Shown: positions 9,354-18,913, counted from the stretch's first letter. The stretch is 64,000 bases of DNA from Xenorhabdus beddingii (GCF_002127545.1 NZ_MUBK01000019.1:1-64000); one strand, 5' to 3'. Notes: generated by a model not told the origin, from the letters alone. Numbers and translations are program-made.

Positions 9354-9381
9354 AATAAAGGATTAAGGACAATCCTTTATT
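9354..9381 (+). terminator. hairpin between the two protease genes
   Basis: A perfect 10-bp inverted repeat, AATAAAGGAT/ATCCTTTATT, with an 8-nt loop lies 70 nt after protease copy 1, in AT-rich DNA. It could terminate copy 1, in which case copy 2 has its own promoter in 9382-9516. Confidence 0.5.
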
Positions 9382-9516
9382 ATATTTACACATTAATATT
9401 ATAAAGCCCAACAAAAAACCTTCCTATCAGTAGCGGATACCACCATTTAGATTAATACTTTATTAAGAACCCAGGGAATTAAAATACATAAAACATCTAA
9501 AAAGCGGGGTATTATT

Positions 9517-10575
9517 ATGCGCAACCATCAAACTAAATTAAACAAATCGGGTATAATTTCACCTTATCTATTGGAATATGTCGTTAAAATTTGTGGTCAA
9601 AGTGATAAAGCGTATATATTAAAAACATTAGATCATGTTTACAATCTAATGTATAACTCTGCTGAAATGGATATTACCACTCCCCAATACCAACCAGGGC
9701 ATTATAATAAATTAAGCCGAAAAATTTATGATGCAAAACATGACGACCAGTATCCAGGAAATACATTAATTTTAGATGAAAAAATAATCATAAGCAGCGA
9801 TATATCCGCCAATGATGCCTATAATCACATTGGTAAGATATATGAATTTTATAAAAAAATTTTTGGACGAAATTCGATTGATAACCAAGGTCTTAATTTA
9901 GTTGCTACCGTTCATTATCAGAAAAATTATATGAATGCATTTTGGGATAATAACCAAATGGTTTTTGGTGATGGTTATGCTCCCTATTTTAACCGCTTTA
10001 CTTCCTGCATTGATATCACGGCCCACGAGCTTACTCATGGCGTCACGGAAAGTGAAGCAAACCTTGATTATGCCTACCAATCCGGCGCGTTAAATGAATC
10101 CATTTCAGATGTATTCGGAATTATGGTGAAACAGTATGCAAACAATCAACAGGCAAGTGAATCTGATTGGTTGATCGGTCAGGGGATATTTGGCTCCGCA
10201 CTTAATCCAGATAATGACCCCAATATTGCTTTGCGTTCATTCAAAAACCCCGGAAATGCGAATCCCAAAGATAATCAAATCGGCCACATGAAGCAATATC
10301 AAGACTTGTCCGTTCGGGATGACCATGGAGGCGTCCACAAGTATTCTGGCATCCCCAATAAGGCATTCTATTTGTTGGCAATTGAGTTGGGAGGCTATTC
10401 ATGGGAACAGGCAGGAAAGATTTGGTACGCAACATTGCTAGACAAACGCTTATCTCATAAAGCAAGTTTCGATGATTTCGCAACATTATCTGTTGACAAT
10501 GCAGAAAAATTATTTGGTAAAAAAATTTCAGCTATTGTCGCTCACTCCTGGAAACAAGTCGGGATTTTACTTTGA
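9517..10575 (+). CDS. protealysin-like M4 zinc metalloprotease, copy 2
   Basis: A 352-residue paralog of the preceding gene, with the same order: short propeptide (IISPYLLEYV in place of the usual IPP motif), HELTH at 170-174, third zinc ligand E194 in GALNESISDVFG, and the catalytic histidine in HGGVHKYSGIPN. All residues needed for activity are present. The propeptide proline motif differs (ISP rather than IPP), which could alter self-processing. It has no export signal, so release would need another route, as for other protealysin-like enzymes. The catalytic core is far more conserved between the copies than the first 90 residues, consistent with an old duplication under selection for activity. 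Confidence 0.93.
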   Translation: MRNHQTKLNKSGIISPYLLEYVVKICGQSDKAYILKTLDHVYNLMYNSAEMDITTPQYQPGHYNKLSRKIYDAKHDDQYPGNTLILDEKIIISSDISANDAYNHIGKIYEFYKKIFGRNSIDNQGLNLVATVHYQKNYMNAFWDNNQMVFGDGYAPYFNRFTSCIDITAHELTHGVTESEANLDYAYQSGALNESISDVFGIMVKQYANNQQASESDWLIGQGIFGSALNPDNDPNIALRSFKNPGNANPKDNQIGHMKQYQDLSVRDDHGGVHKYSGIPNKAFYLLAIELGGYSWEQAGKIWYATLLDKRLSHKASFDDFATLSVDNAEKLFGKKISAIVAHSWKQVGILL

Positions 10576-10840
10576 GGATAAGAATACTTCTCTGATAATC
10601 AAGGCTAGGGAAGGCATTGATTATACATATTTTTTATTTTTAAACCCCATCGTTCAGCCATAAATTTTTATTTATTCCCCGTCACCAATTTAATTATTCC
10701 ATTCATTAATCTTACACCATAAAAATTTACATTTTTAGTCGTGACTAACAATGTTAGTTTAGCTACTATTATTGTTAGAATAATTTTTTAGTTAAGCTAA
10801 AAATAGTCAGACGTGACAAAATATAAAATGGGGCATTGCT
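10576..10840. other. AT-rich spacer with inverted repeats before the orphan propeptide gene
   Basis: Contains ACTAACA/TGTTAGT, a near-perfect palindrome at 10744-10758, and a wider pair TTAGCT/AGCTAA at 10759-10800. They lie where an operator or leader structure for the next gene would be. No gene is supported. Confidence 0.35.
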
Positions 10841-11050
10841 ATGAGCAACAATAAAATAGAAAAACAAAATATAATCCCTCCTTACTTACTGGAAAGCATC
10901 GCAAAAAATTGTGATTCTGACGACGATAAAGAATGTATATTGAAAACATTAAACCATGTAAATCAATTAATGAAAAACCAATTAATGAAAAACCAATTAA
11001 TGAAAAACACACCCAGGGAAAATCAGCCTTGCTCCAACAAAGATAATTAG
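10841..11050 (+). CDS. orphan protealysin propeptide (remnant or stand-alone)
   Basis: A 69-residue protein whose first 45 residues match the propeptides of the two upstream proteases: NIIPPYLLESIAKNC, then CILKTLNHVNQLMKN. It lacks the whole peptidase domain. After the propeptide the frame runs through three exact copies of a 15-nt repeat (giving QLMKN three times) and stops 13 residues later. It keeps a start with the GGGGCATTGCT leader seen before the paralogs, so it may still be translated. It could be a decayed third protease gene, or a free propeptide able to bind and inhibit the neighbouring enzymes. The second is speculation from the known inhibitory role of M4 propeptides. Confidence 0.7.
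   Translation: MSNNKIEKQNIIPPYLLESIAKNCDSDDDKECILKTLNHVNQLMKNQLMKNQLMKNTPRENQPCSNKDN
10964..11008 (+). repeat. three tandem copies of a 15-nt repeat
   Basis: The unit CAATTAATGAAAAAC occurs three times without change at 10964-10978, 10979-10993 and 10994-11008. It is in frame in the orphan propeptide gene and encodes repeated QLMKN. It probably arose by slippage; a copy-number change keeps the frame. Confidence 0.95.
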
Positions 11051-11054
11051 TTTT

Positions 11055-11130
11055 ATATCCGTCATACTTCAGGTTGCCTCTTTGTTGGCTTCACCCAGCC
11101 ACATAGTTAACTATGCCCCCATAGATTTAC
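11055..11130 (-). repeat. short ERIC element
   Basis: Read on the minus strand, this stretch opens GTAAATC, has a central palindrome around CATAGTTAACTATG, then GGCTGGGTGAAGCCAAC, and ends CTGAAGTATGACGGATAT. These blocks match both ends and the centre of the enterobacterial repetitive intergenic consensus. At about 76 bp it is shorter than the usual 127-bp form, so internal sequence is missing. It lies directly after the orphan propeptide gene. Confidence 0.8.
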
Positions 11131-11166
11131 AAAAATATTATAAAGAGTTTACCATAATTCAAATAA

Positions 11167-11184
11167 AGGGCTAAAAATAGCCCT
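11167..11184 (-). terminator. terminator of der
   Basis: Inverted repeat AGGGCTA/TAGCCCT with a 4-nt loop, 26 nt beyond the der stop. On the minus strand the hairpin is followed by TTATTT, typical of an intrinsic terminator. Confidence 0.75.
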
Positions 11185-11210
11185 CTATTCTCTTCATTAT
11201 TTTTACTTAA

Positions 11211-12701
11211 TTAACGTTTCTTCAAATGTTCCATCAAGCGCTTACGCTTACGAAGCTGAGTTGACGTTAACGTATTTTTCTTATCTGCGTAAGGGTTAGC
11301 CCCTTCTTTAAACTGGATACGAATAGGTGTTCCCATCACTTTTAAAGAGCGACGGAAGTAATTCATCAAATAACGCTTATAAGAGTCGGATAAACCTGTA
11401 ACTTGATTACCATGGATAACTACGATAGGCGGGTTATAGCCCCCGGCATGAGCGTATTTCATCTTAACCCTACGACCCCGGATCATCGGCGGCTGGTGAT
11501 CATCTTCTGCCATGCGCATAATACGGGTCAGTAAGGCCGTGTTAACACGACGGGTTGCACTTTCATAAGCCTCCTGAATTGACTCGAATAAATTGCCAAC
11601 ACCACTGCCATGCAATGCAGAAATAAAATGAACACGGGCAAAATCGACAAAGCCCAAACGCAGATCCAGCATATCCTTAACATGATCTCTGGCTTCCTGA
11701 TTCATGCCATCCCATTTATTGACGGCAATGACCAGCGAACGACCACTATTAAGAATAAAGCCCAGTAAAGAGAGATCCTGATCAGAAATACCTTCGCGAG
11801 CATCCACGACCAATAACACCACATTAGCATCTTCAATGGCCTGGAGTGTTTTAATAACGGAAAACTTTTCAACAGGTTCGGTTACCTTACCACGTTTACG
11901 AACGCCGGCAGTATCAATCAGGATATACTCACGGCCATCACGCTCCATGGGAATATAAATACTGTCACGGGTTGTGCCGGGCATATCATAAACGACAACA
12001 CGCTCTTCCCCCAGAATACGGTTGGTTAATGTGGATTTACCCACATTTGGCCGGCCAACAATCGCAAGTTTCAGAGGTAAGCTGGCAAGATCAAATGCTG
12101 CCTCTTCTTCTTGTTCAGCAGTAGCATCCAGCTCGGCCTGTTCCATCTCAGCCCAATAAGCTGCGTTAGCCTCTTCTTCAGTTAATTCAACTTCTTCCGT
12201 TTCTTCTTTATCAGAAAAAGGCAGCAAGACACGTTCAATGAGCTGTGTCACTCCACGACCATGAGAAGCGGCAATGGAATAAACATCACCTAATCCCAAT
12301 GAGTAGAATTCTGCAATGGCAATGTCAACATCAATGCCATCCGTTTTGTTTGCCACCAAAAAGGTTGCCTTCTCACGGCTGCGCAGATGCTTGGCAATCG
12401 CATGATCCGCTGGCATTAATCCCGATCTGGCATCAACCATGAATAGAACAATATCCGCCTCTTCGATAGCCATCAAAGATTGCGTAGCCATATGCGTTTC
12501 TACACCATCTTCCGTGCCATCGATACCTCCGGTATCAATGATAATGAACTCCTGTCCTTCAACCTCTGCCCGTCCATATTTACGATCACGGGTTAAGCCA
12601 GGGAAATCCGCTACCAGCGCATCTCTGGTTCGGGTTAAGCGGTTAAATAAGGTGGATTTTCCAACATTGGGGCGCCCAACCAGCGCAACGACAGGTATCA
12701 T
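11211..12701 (-). CDS. der: ribosome-associated GTPase Der (EngA)
   Basis: A 496-residue protein (E. coli 490) with two GTPase domains in tandem. Domain 1 has GRPNVGKST at residues 8-16 and DTGGI near 57. An acidic Glu-rich linker spans about 165-200. Domain 2 has a second GRPNVGKST near 215, DTAGV and NKWD. A KH-like domain and a basic tail ([13 protein letters not shown]) complete the protein. Der binds the 50S subunit and is needed for late large-subunit assembly. It is the last gene of the bamB-side cluster, with a likely terminator on each side. Confidence 0.98.
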   Translation of the reverse strand: MIPVVALVGRPNVGKSTLFNRLTRTRDALVADFPGLTRDRKYGRAEVEGQEFIIIDTGGIDGTEDGVETHMATQSLMAIEEADIVLFMVDARSGLMPADHAIAKHLRSREKATFLVANKTDGIDVDIAIAEFYSLGLGDVYSIAASHGRGVTQLIERVLLPFSDKEETEEVELTEEEANAAYWAEMEQAELDATAEQEEEAAFDLASLPLKLAIVGRPNVGKSTLTNRILGEERVVVYDMPGTTRDSIYIPMERDGREYILIDTAGVRKRGKVTEPVEKFSVIKTLQAIEDANVVLLVVDAREGISDQDLSLLGFILNSGRSLVIAVNKWDGMNQEARDHVKDMLDLRLGFVDFARVHFISALHGSGVGNLFESIQEAYESATRRVNTALLTRIMRMAEDDHQPPMIRGRRVKMKYAHAGGYNPPIVVIHGNQVTGLSDSYKRYLMNYFRRSLKVMGTPIRIQFKEGANPYADKKNTLTSTQLRKRKRLMEHLKKR

Positions 12702-12796
12702 TTTTTTGATGCCTCATGACTAGATTTAAATCGATATCCTGCTGGACGTGATCCAAACAATATGATCCACCACTACAAGATACTAAAAAGACGAAA

Positions 12797-12826
12797 CGGC
12801 CCCTGTTACTTTCAGCACAGGAGCCG
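12797..12826 (-). terminator. hairpin between bamB and der
   Basis: On the minus strand CGGCTCCTGT and ACAGGGGCCG pair with one G-U and a 10-nt loop, followed by TTTCGTCTTTTT. This is a good candidate terminator after bamB, so der probably also has its own promoter in 12702-12796. Confidence 0.65.
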
Positions 12827-12876
12827 TATGATTTCGTGTATAAGCGTTACATCTAACGCTAAAACACATTCTGGAA

Positions 12877-14049
12877 TTAACGGGTATACAAGTAAACTGT
12901 CCCGTCTTTCGCTTGTACCATCAGTTTATCGCTGGCAACAACCGGGCGACTCAATAGGCCGGAACCATCAACCTTATGTTGAGCCACAAATTTGCCATCA
13001 GCCATATTTAACCAATGTAAGTAACCTTCACTATCTCCGACAACCAGATAGCCATTATACATTTCCGGTGCAGTCAAGTTACGGTGCAAAAGATCATTTT
13101 GCGTCCATAATGTCACCCCATCTTTCTTGCGCAGGGACAAAATCCGGTCATCCTGATCAACAACGAAAATGTTGTCATCCGTCACAACCATATCATTTAC
13201 CGAACCCAAATCACGTTTCCAGATGATTTGACCCGAACGCATATCCATTGCGACCAGATTGCCATTATAGGCAATGGCATAAATCATATTGTCAGAAATG
13301 ACTGGAGTCATATCAATGTCATTCAGGCGGTCAATTTCCGTGGCTCCCGTCACCTGGGAAATGCGCTGCTGCCAAATGAGTTGCCCTTGAGAAAGCATAA
13401 CCGCACTGACCCGACCATTGTCACCACCGACAACGGCTGCACCATAAGCCACGGCAGGGGCAGATTCACCGCGAACTGACAATGAAGGCGTATCCATATT
13501 AACCGACCACGCGACACTACCATCACTTTCATTCAACGCCTGCAACATACCATTGCCTGTATGGATCAGGACAAAACCATCACTCACCACAGGGCGCGAT
13601 AATGCTTCACCGGCAACCGCTGATTCCCATTCAACTTTACCGCTTGTTGTATCCAACGCGATGACTTTTGCCTTTTCTGTCCCAACATAAAGGCGATCAC
13701 CAGAAACAGTCAGACCGCCAGAAAGCAGTGCTGGCAGGCGGGATGACAGAAAACCTGCTTTATCTGATAAATCCGTTGCCCACACTTCTTTGCCGCTATC
13801 TATATCAAACGCTTTGACAACCCCATTTCGGTCAGCAACATAAACCGTTGAACCCTGCCAAGCGGGTGACAAGTGAGAATAGTAGTGCCCAACGCCGCTT
13901 CCAACGGATTTATCCCAAACAACACGGGGGCTGAATTGATTTTCAACCTTCGGCAACGGCGACATTGTTACCGTATCCTGTTCGCTTGAACAACCCGCCA
14001 GCAGAACAGAAGCAACCAGCCCAACCAAGAGTGTTTTTCGCAGTTGCAT
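12877..14049 (-). CDS. bamB: outer membrane assembly lipoprotein BamB
   Basis: A 390-residue lipoprotein (E. coli 392). Residues 1-19 form a signal peptide ending in the lipobox VLLAGC, so Cys20 is the lipidated residue. The rest is a beta-propeller with PQQ-like repeats such as YVADRNGVVKAFDIDSGKEVW and AIAYNGNLVAMDMRSGQIIW. BamB sits in the periplasm on the outer membrane and helps BamA fold outer-membrane proteins. It is 15 nt downstream of yfgM, in the run of genes from rlmN/rodZ through hisS, the usual enterobacterial neighbourhood. Confidence 0.98.
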   Translation of the reverse strand: MQLRKTLLVGLVASVLLAGCSSEQDTVTMSPLPKVENQFSPRVVWDKSVGSGVGHYYSHLSPAWQGSTVYVADRNGVVKAFDIDSGKEVWATDLSDKAGFLSSRLPALLSGGLTVSGDRLYVGTEKAKVIALDTTSGKVEWESAVAGEALSRPVVSDGFVLIHTGNGMLQALNESDGSVAWSVNMDTPSLSVRGESAPAVAYGAAVVGGDNGRVSAVMLSQGQLIWQQRISQVTGATEIDRLNDIDMTPVISDNMIYAIAYNGNLVAMDMRSGQIIWKRDLGSVNDMVVTDDNIFVVDQDDRILSLRKKDGVTLWTQNDLLHRNLTAPEMYNGYLVVGDSEGYLHWLNMADGKFVAQHKVDGSGLLSRPVVASDKLMVQAKDGTVYLYTR

Positions 14050-14064
14050 TAGATGTTGGCTCCC

Positions 14065-14685
14065 TTAGTTGGATAAATTATTGAGTTTAATTTTAATGAA
14101 ATCTTTCATCGTCTCAGGGCCATCAGATTCAAGCCCTTTGGAATATGCTGCACGAGCGCCAGCAGTATCCCCTTTTTTCGCCAGAATATCTCCACGGAGA
14201 TCCTCAGCAATAGCCAACCAACCTTTTCCCTTGACCAACTCTAACGTTTTCAATGCAGCATCGGGTTTATCTTCCGCCAATTGAACCCGGGCCAAGCGAA
14301 GGTTAGACAGAGTTTGCATGTCTTCATCTTTGGTTTTGCCAGATGCTGACAGCAAATTTTTCTCTGCCTGAGCCAATTGATTCTGCCCAATAGCCTGTCG
14401 TGCCAGTTCCAGATCAGCCATGAAACCATAGATATTATTCGTTTCATTCGCGAACTTTTCTGCGGCAGCAACACCTTCTTTCGACCCCGACGTCAGCGAT
14501 ACGTTCACTTTCTCAAAGGCAGCCGCTGTTTCATGCAATTGGTTTGTTTGATGAGTCTGCCAATAACGCCAGCCAGCCAACACGCCAATGCCCAGAACTA
14601 AACCAACAGCCAGGTATTTACCGTTGGTGGCAAAAAAACGCTTTATCGCGTCAACTTGTTCAGTTTCAGTGGAATAGACTTGCAC
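14065..14685 (-). CDS. yfgM: YfgM (AncB) periplasmic chaperone/ancillary SecYEG factor
   Basis: A 206-residue protein, the same length as E. coli YfgM. A short cytoplasmic N-terminus (TEQVDAIKRFFATNGK) is followed by one membrane segment (YLAVGLVLGIGVLAGW) and a periplasmic TPR-like domain ending in IKIKLNNLSN. It is an inner-membrane protein that works with PpiD at the Sec translocon and has also been linked to RcsB stability. It lies 9 nt after hisS and 15 nt before bamB, so co-transcription is very likely. Confidence 0.95.
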   Translation of the reverse strand: MQVYSTETEQVDAIKRFFATNGKYLAVGLVLGIGVLAGWRYWQTHQTNQLHETAAAFEKVNVSLTSGSKEGVAAAEKFANETNNIYGFMADLELARQAIGQNQLAQAEKNLLSASGKTKDEDMQTLSNLRLARVQLAEDKPDAALKTLELVKGKGWLAIAEDLRGDILAKKGDTAGARAAYSKGLESDGPETMKDFIKIKLNNLSN

Positions 14686-14694
14686 AGAGTCTCC

Positions 14695-15972
14695 TTAGCC
14701 TAACAATTCGCTCAAACGTGCCGCAACCGATTGTTGTGACAACGTTTCTTGTTCACCGTTACGTAAATCTTTTACTGTGATGTTGCCCGCTTGAATTTCA
14801 TCTTCTCCAAGGATCAAGGCAACTTTAGCGCCATGCTTACCCGCACGGGCCAATTGTTTTTTAAAGTTACCACCGCCGTGATTGGTCATCAGGCGTAACT
14901 CTGGTTGTTGATCACGGATTGTTTCTGCCAGAATCAAGGCTGCCTGTTGGCTACCTTCACCAAAGGAGGAGAGATAAACATCGGCAACCGTCAAATCGGC
15001 AACAAAGTCAGGATTGACTTCCTGTACCAACAGAACCATGCGCTCCATGCCCATTGCAAAACCCACTGCGGGTGTTGCTTTTCCACCCAATTGCTCAACC
15101 AGACCGTCGTAACGCCCACCCGCACAGACGGTTCCCTGTGCGCCCAATGCCGATGTTACCCATTCAAAGACAGTACGGTTGTAGTAATCAAGACCACGAA
15201 CCAGACGCTGATTGATGCGATATTTAATGCCCGCCTTATCCAGTATCTGACATAAGCCATCAAAATGTTCTTTTGATTCGATATCAAGATAATCAAACAG
15301 TTCCGGTGCATCATTAAGCAGTTGCTGAATTTCAGGATTTTTGGAATCCAACACGCGCAAAGGATTGGTATACATACGACGCCGGCAGTCTTCGTCCAGC
15401 TTTTCTTTATGCTGTTCAAGAAACGCAACCAGTGCTTCACGGTAATTGGCACGCGCTTCCAATGAACCAATCGAATTCAATTCAAGCGTAACATGGTCAG
15501 CAATACCCAATTCACGCCACCAACGTGCTGTCATTAAAATGACTTCCGCATCAATATCCGGCCCTTGCAGACCAAATACTTCTGCACCCAATTGATGGAA
15601 TTGGCGGTAACGGCCTTTCTGTGGACGTTCATAACGGAACATTGGCCCGATATACCATAAACGCTGTTCCTGATTGTACAGCAGACCATGCTGAATACCG
15701 GCACGGACACATCCTGCGGTATTTTCCGGGCGCAGGGTCAGGCTTTCCCCGTTGCGGTCATCAAAAGTATACATCTCTTTTTCGACAACATCGGTCACTT
15801 CCCCAATGGCACGTTTAAATAACGGGGTCTGCTCTACAATCGGTGTCCGGATTTCGCTGAAACCATAACCTGACAGCACACGCTTAACCGTAGATTCAAC
15901 TCGTTGCCAGATGGCTGTTTCAGCGGGAAGACAGTCGTTCATGCCACGAATAGCTGGGATATTTTTTGTCAC
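14695..15972 (-). CDS. hisS: histidyl-tRNA synthetase
   Basis: A 425-residue class II aminoacyl-tRNA synthetase (E. coli 424). Motif 2 is seen as [20 protein letters not shown] near residue 112. The histidine-specific blocks are [15 protein letters not shown] (about 260) and [15 protein letters not shown] (about 285), with motif 3 in GFAMGMERM. The C-terminal anticodon-binding domain includes [20 protein letters not shown]. It charges tRNA-His in the cytosol. It follows ispG by 109 nt and is closely followed by yfgM. Confidence 0.98.
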   Translation of the reverse strand: MTKNIPAIRGMNDCLPAETAIWQRVESTVKRVLSGYGFSEIRTPIVEQTPLFKRAIGEVTDVVEKEMYTFDDRNGESLTLRPENTAGCVRAGIQHGLLYNQEQRLWYIGPMFRYERPQKGRYRQFHQLGAEVFGLQGPDIDAEVILMTARWWRELGIADHVTLELNSIGSLEARANYREALVAFLEQHKEKLDEDCRRRMYTNPLRVLDSKNPEIQQLLNDAPELFDYLDIESKEHFDGLCQILDKAGIKYRINQRLVRGLDYYNRTVFEWVTSALGAQGTVCAGGRYDGLVEQLGGKATPAVGFAMGMERMVLLVQEVNPDFVADLTVADVYLSSFGEGSQQAALILAETIRDQQPELRLMTNHGGGNFKKQLARAGKHGAKVALILGEDEIQAGNITVKDLRNGEQETLSQQSVAARLSELLG

Positions 15973-16081
15973 GTTTTATCTCTTATTAATATTTATACAA
16001 TGGCGTCGATTATAAAAGCGAATGAATGCCAAGACAAAGAGCATCGCCGGCACATGATAACATGCGCCAGCATTCGGCATA

Positions 16082-17203
16082 TTACTCATCAAGCTGACTG
16101 ATATTAATCCGATTATTCGCATCAAGGATCGTAGCTTTCGCCCGGATCTTCGCTTCGAGCTGATCAATCAGGTCTTTATTATCAAGACGTTCTCTCTGAC
16201 GAATGCCATCTTCATAAAAGCCACTTTTCGTTTTCGCACCCGTGACGCCAAGCGTTGAAACTTCAGCTTCTCCCGGGCCATTCACAACGCAACCAATGAT
16301 AGAAACATCCATTGGTGTGATTAAATCTTCAAGACGCTGTTCAAGCGCATTAACCGTACCGATAACATCAAATTCCTGACGCGAGCAAGTCGGACAGGCA
16401 ATGAAGTTAATGCCTCTCGAACGGATGCGCAACGCCTTCAGCATGTCGAAACCGACTTTAACTTCTTCCACCGGGTCGGCGGCTAAAGAGATACGCAACG
16501 TGTCACCAATTCCTTCAGACAACAAAATGCCAAGGCCAATTGAGGACTTCACCGCGCCTGCACGGGCTCCACCGGCTTCGGTAATGCCCAGATGTAGCGG
16601 TTGATCAATTTTTTGCGCCAATAAGCGATAAGCGCCAACCGCCAAGAAAACATCGGAGGCTTTCACACTCACTTTGAATTGGTCAAAATTAAGACGATCA
16701 AGGATGTCCACATGACGCATCGCTGATTCAACCAGCGCTTCTGGTGTCGGTTCGCCATATTTTTCCTGTAGATCTTTTTCCAGCGACCCGCCATTGACCC
16801 CGATGCGAATGGGAATGTTATGGTGACGAGCGCAATCGACAACCTGACGGATACGCTCCTCATTACCAATATTGCCGGGATTAATGCGTAGGCAGTCAAC
16901 ACCATATTCGGCTACCTTCAATGCAATGCGGTAATCGAAATGAATATCAGCAACAAGGGGGACATTGACCTTCTGTTTGATGGATTTGAACGCTTCAGCC
17001 GCATCCATGGTTGGAACGGAAACACGAACGATATCAACGCCAACCCGCTCTAATGCCTTAATTTGATTGACCGTAGCCTCAACATCAGTTGTTCGTGCAT
17101 TAGTCATTGATTGCACCGCGATGGGTGCGCCATCCCCTATGGGCACCTGACCGACATAAATACGTGTGGATTTGCGTCTTTTTATCGGTGATTCATTATG
17201 CAT
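16082..17203 (-). CDS. ispG: 4-hydroxy-3-methylbut-2-enyl diphosphate synthase
   Basis: A 373-residue protein (E. coli IspG 372). A TIM-barrel domain at the N-terminus is followed by the cluster-binding domain with cysteines in [12 protein letters not shown] (near residue 270) and CVVNGPGEA (near 305), which hold a [4Fe-4S] cluster. It reduces methylerythritol cyclodiphosphate to HMBPP in the non-mevalonate isoprenoid pathway. Its cluster comes from the Isc machinery encoded about 15 kb away in this window. It lies 166 nt after rodZ in the same direction. Confidence 0.98.
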   Translation of the reverse strand: MHNESPIKRRKSTRIYVGQVPIGDGAPIAVQSMTNARTTDVEATVNQIKALERVGVDIVRVSVPTMDAAEAFKSIKQKVNVPLVADIHFDYRIALKVAEYGVDCLRINPGNIGNEERIRQVVDCARHHNIPIRIGVNGGSLEKDLQEKYGEPTPEALVESAMRHVDILDRLNFDQFKVSVKASDVFLAVGAYRLLAQKIDQPLHLGITEAGGARAGAVKSSIGLGILLSEGIGDTLRISLAADPVEEVKVGFDMLKALRIRSRGINFIACPTCSRQEFDVIGTVNALEQRLEDLITPMDVSIIGCVVNGPGEAEVSTLGVTGAKTKSGFYEDGIRQRERLDNKDLIDQLEAKIRAKATILDANNRINISQLDE

Positions 17204-17369
17204 TTTTACATTACTCCCCTACATCCCTGTATTTTGTTTATAAAAATTACAACTATGCTGTGGTGAATTATGCTGTGGTAAATAATACACACAGGCGAAC
17301 ATGAATGCTTATTCAATGTTCGCCCAAATCCTTCCCAAGATAAATTTGCCAAAAATCCGGTTGATGAGT

Positions 17370-18383
17370 TTATTTCAGGGTCAGTTTGGCAGCCACCCCT
17401 TTCTTAATAAAGGCACTCAAATCCACCGGTTTCCCCTGAAACTGAACCTTAACCACAGCAGGCACACCAATGTTCAATGAATAAGGCAATTCACCAGAAA
17501 GTTTTAGATGATCACCTTTGTTTTTCATACCATTGAACAGCACCTTACCTTTGGCGTCTTTGACTTCTAACCAACATCTTCCCTTAAAGTCCATCACCAA
17601 CGCATTACTGCTTACAGCGCTAATATTATTGACGTCGGCTGATGATGTACTGACAACGGAATTGGCCGTGGCGGTATTTTCTGAAGTCGCATTGGTTTCA
17701 GGTTGATTGGTTGCAGGTTGATTGGCTGACAAAGAGGCTGATTTTGGCCCTGTTGCCGTGGAGACCGGCGCACTGGCATTGCTGCCTGGAACACTATTTT
17801 CGGTTCCCGTGCCATTTGCCTGCTCTGACGCCGCTACAGGTTGATTTTCTTTAAGGAATGCGGATGCATTATCCGTGGCTGGGCTTGAAACACCTGAATC
17901 ATTTTCAGCATCTTGTGCTTGAACATTTTGAACGCCAGACTGCGCGGCCATTGAAGACAATTCTTTTTGTTGCGTCTTGTAATTCTGCCACCACCATAGG
18001 ACAGTCATGCCCAACAGCAGAATGATGATAACCCATGTTACCTTCATTAACCAACCATCACGCTTCTTGCGTTTCTTTCCCGATGAAAAACTTTGCATGG
18101 GAGAAACTTTCATGGCTTTGGCAGGCATGTGCTTATCCAACATGCTTAAAATATCAGATTCAGGCACCTGAACCAATTTTGCGTAAGCACGAATATATCC
18201 ACGAAAGAATGTCGGTGTAATATTTGATGGAATATTATCTTCTTCAATATCACGAACAGTGGACAGTTTAAGACACAAGCGATCTGCCACAGTTTGCTGA
18301 GAAAGCTCAATTTTTTCACGAGCCTGGCGCAGAATCTGACCTATTGTCAGATTGGCTTCTTCTGGGTAAGTTTCAGTCTTCAT
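17370..18383 (-). CDS. rodZ: cytoskeletal/cell-shape protein RodZ
   Basis: A 337-residue protein, the same length as E. coli RodZ. A cytoplasmic helix-turn-helix domain (LRQAREKIELSQQTVADRLCL through DIEEDNIPS, about 12-55) binds MreB. A basic patch (KKRKKRDG) precedes one membrane helix (WVIIILLLGMTVLWWW, about 115-130). A long Ser/Thr/Ala/Asn-rich periplasmic linker leads to the C-terminal DUF4115 domain (LVMDFKGRCWLEVKDAKGK). It couples MreB filaments to the wall-synthesis complex and sets rod shape. It sits 110 nt after the shortened pilW gene. Confidence 0.97.
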   Translation of the reverse strand: MKTETYPEEANLTIGQILRQAREKIELSQQTVADRLCLKLSTVRDIEEDNIPSNITPTFFRGYIRAYAKLVQVPESDILSMLDKHMPAKAMKVSPMQSFSSGKKRKKRDGWLMKVTWVIIILLLGMTVLWWWQNYKTQQKELSSMAAQSGVQNVQAQDAENDSGVSSPATDNASAFLKENQPVAASEQANGTGTENSVPGSNASAPVSTATGPKSASLSANQPATNQPETNATSENTATANSVVSTSSADVNNISAVSSNALVMDFKGRCWLEVKDAKGKVLFNGMKNKGDHLKLSGELPYSLNIGVPAVVKVQFQGKPVDLSAFIKKGVAAKLTLK

Positions 18384-18493
18384 TAGCTAAGGACACTGGT
18401 ACTGTTCTGGGTTAAAGAATTTACGCAAATTAGATCTAACTAATTTGTGCAGCGAAATCATCTCAAACTGCGTTACACGCAGAAAATCATCTA

Positions 18494-18913
18494 TTATCTA
18501 TCACAGCTATAACGGTTTGTGGTGCTTTCCTTATTTTCTGTGATCAATTGATTAGCTTCTTCATATCGCTTTTGTTCACAGAGAAAAGCATAATAATAAT
18601 GTATTACAGTATCACGTCCTACCGCCCGCTGCATGGCTATTCTATAATGCTGGTTGGCGGTTTCCGCTCGCCCGGCATATTGCTCATGCAGAGCCATACC
18701 TAAATGAGCCTCTGGATGATGGGGCTCCGCCAGCAAAACTTTCTGAAAGTGATATTTGGCGGCCGGTAAATTCCGTTCCACCAAATAAGCCTTCCCTAGC
18801 TGTAATCGTGTATCGATGGCGACGACCTGATGAGCACGATGCACCGATTGTTCCGCGCAACCCACTAACAAGCCAAAACAAACTATAGACCAAATTATTG
18901 ATTTCCGTATCAT
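18494..18913 (-). CDS. pilW: PilW/PilF-like TPR lipoprotein, shortened
   Basis: A 139-residue protein with signal peptide and lipobox GLLVGC (Cys at 19), followed by TPR-like helices: TRLQLGKAYLVERNLPAAK, HPEAHLGMALHEQYAGRAET and YYYAFLCEQKRYEEANQ. This matches the first half of the type IV pilus biogenesis/stability protein PilW, usually about 240-250 residues, encoded between rlmN and rodZ in many relatives. The frame ends after three repeats and only 110 nt remain before rodZ, with no recognisable continuation, so the 3' half has been lost. It may be a non-functional remnant or a minimal TPR lipoprotein. Confidence 0.75.
   Translation of the reverse strand: MIRKSIIWSIVCFGLLVGCAEQSVHRAHQVVAIDTRLQLGKAYLVERNLPAAKYHFQKVLLAEPHHPEAHLGMALHEQYAGRAETANQHYRIAMQRAVGRDTVIHYYYAFLCEQKRYEEANQLITENKESTTNRYSCDR

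Noticed and set aside
10472-10663. Open frame overlapping the end of protease copy 2
   Set aside because: Frame-shifted shadow of the protease with an AT-rich tail.
10964-11008. Possible CRISPR-like repeat
   Set aside because: The copies are directly adjacent with no spacers and are in frame in a gene; a simple tandem repeat.
12762-13226. 154-residue plus-strand frame over bamB
   Set aside because: Antisense to conserved BamB; composition follows the opposite strand's codons.
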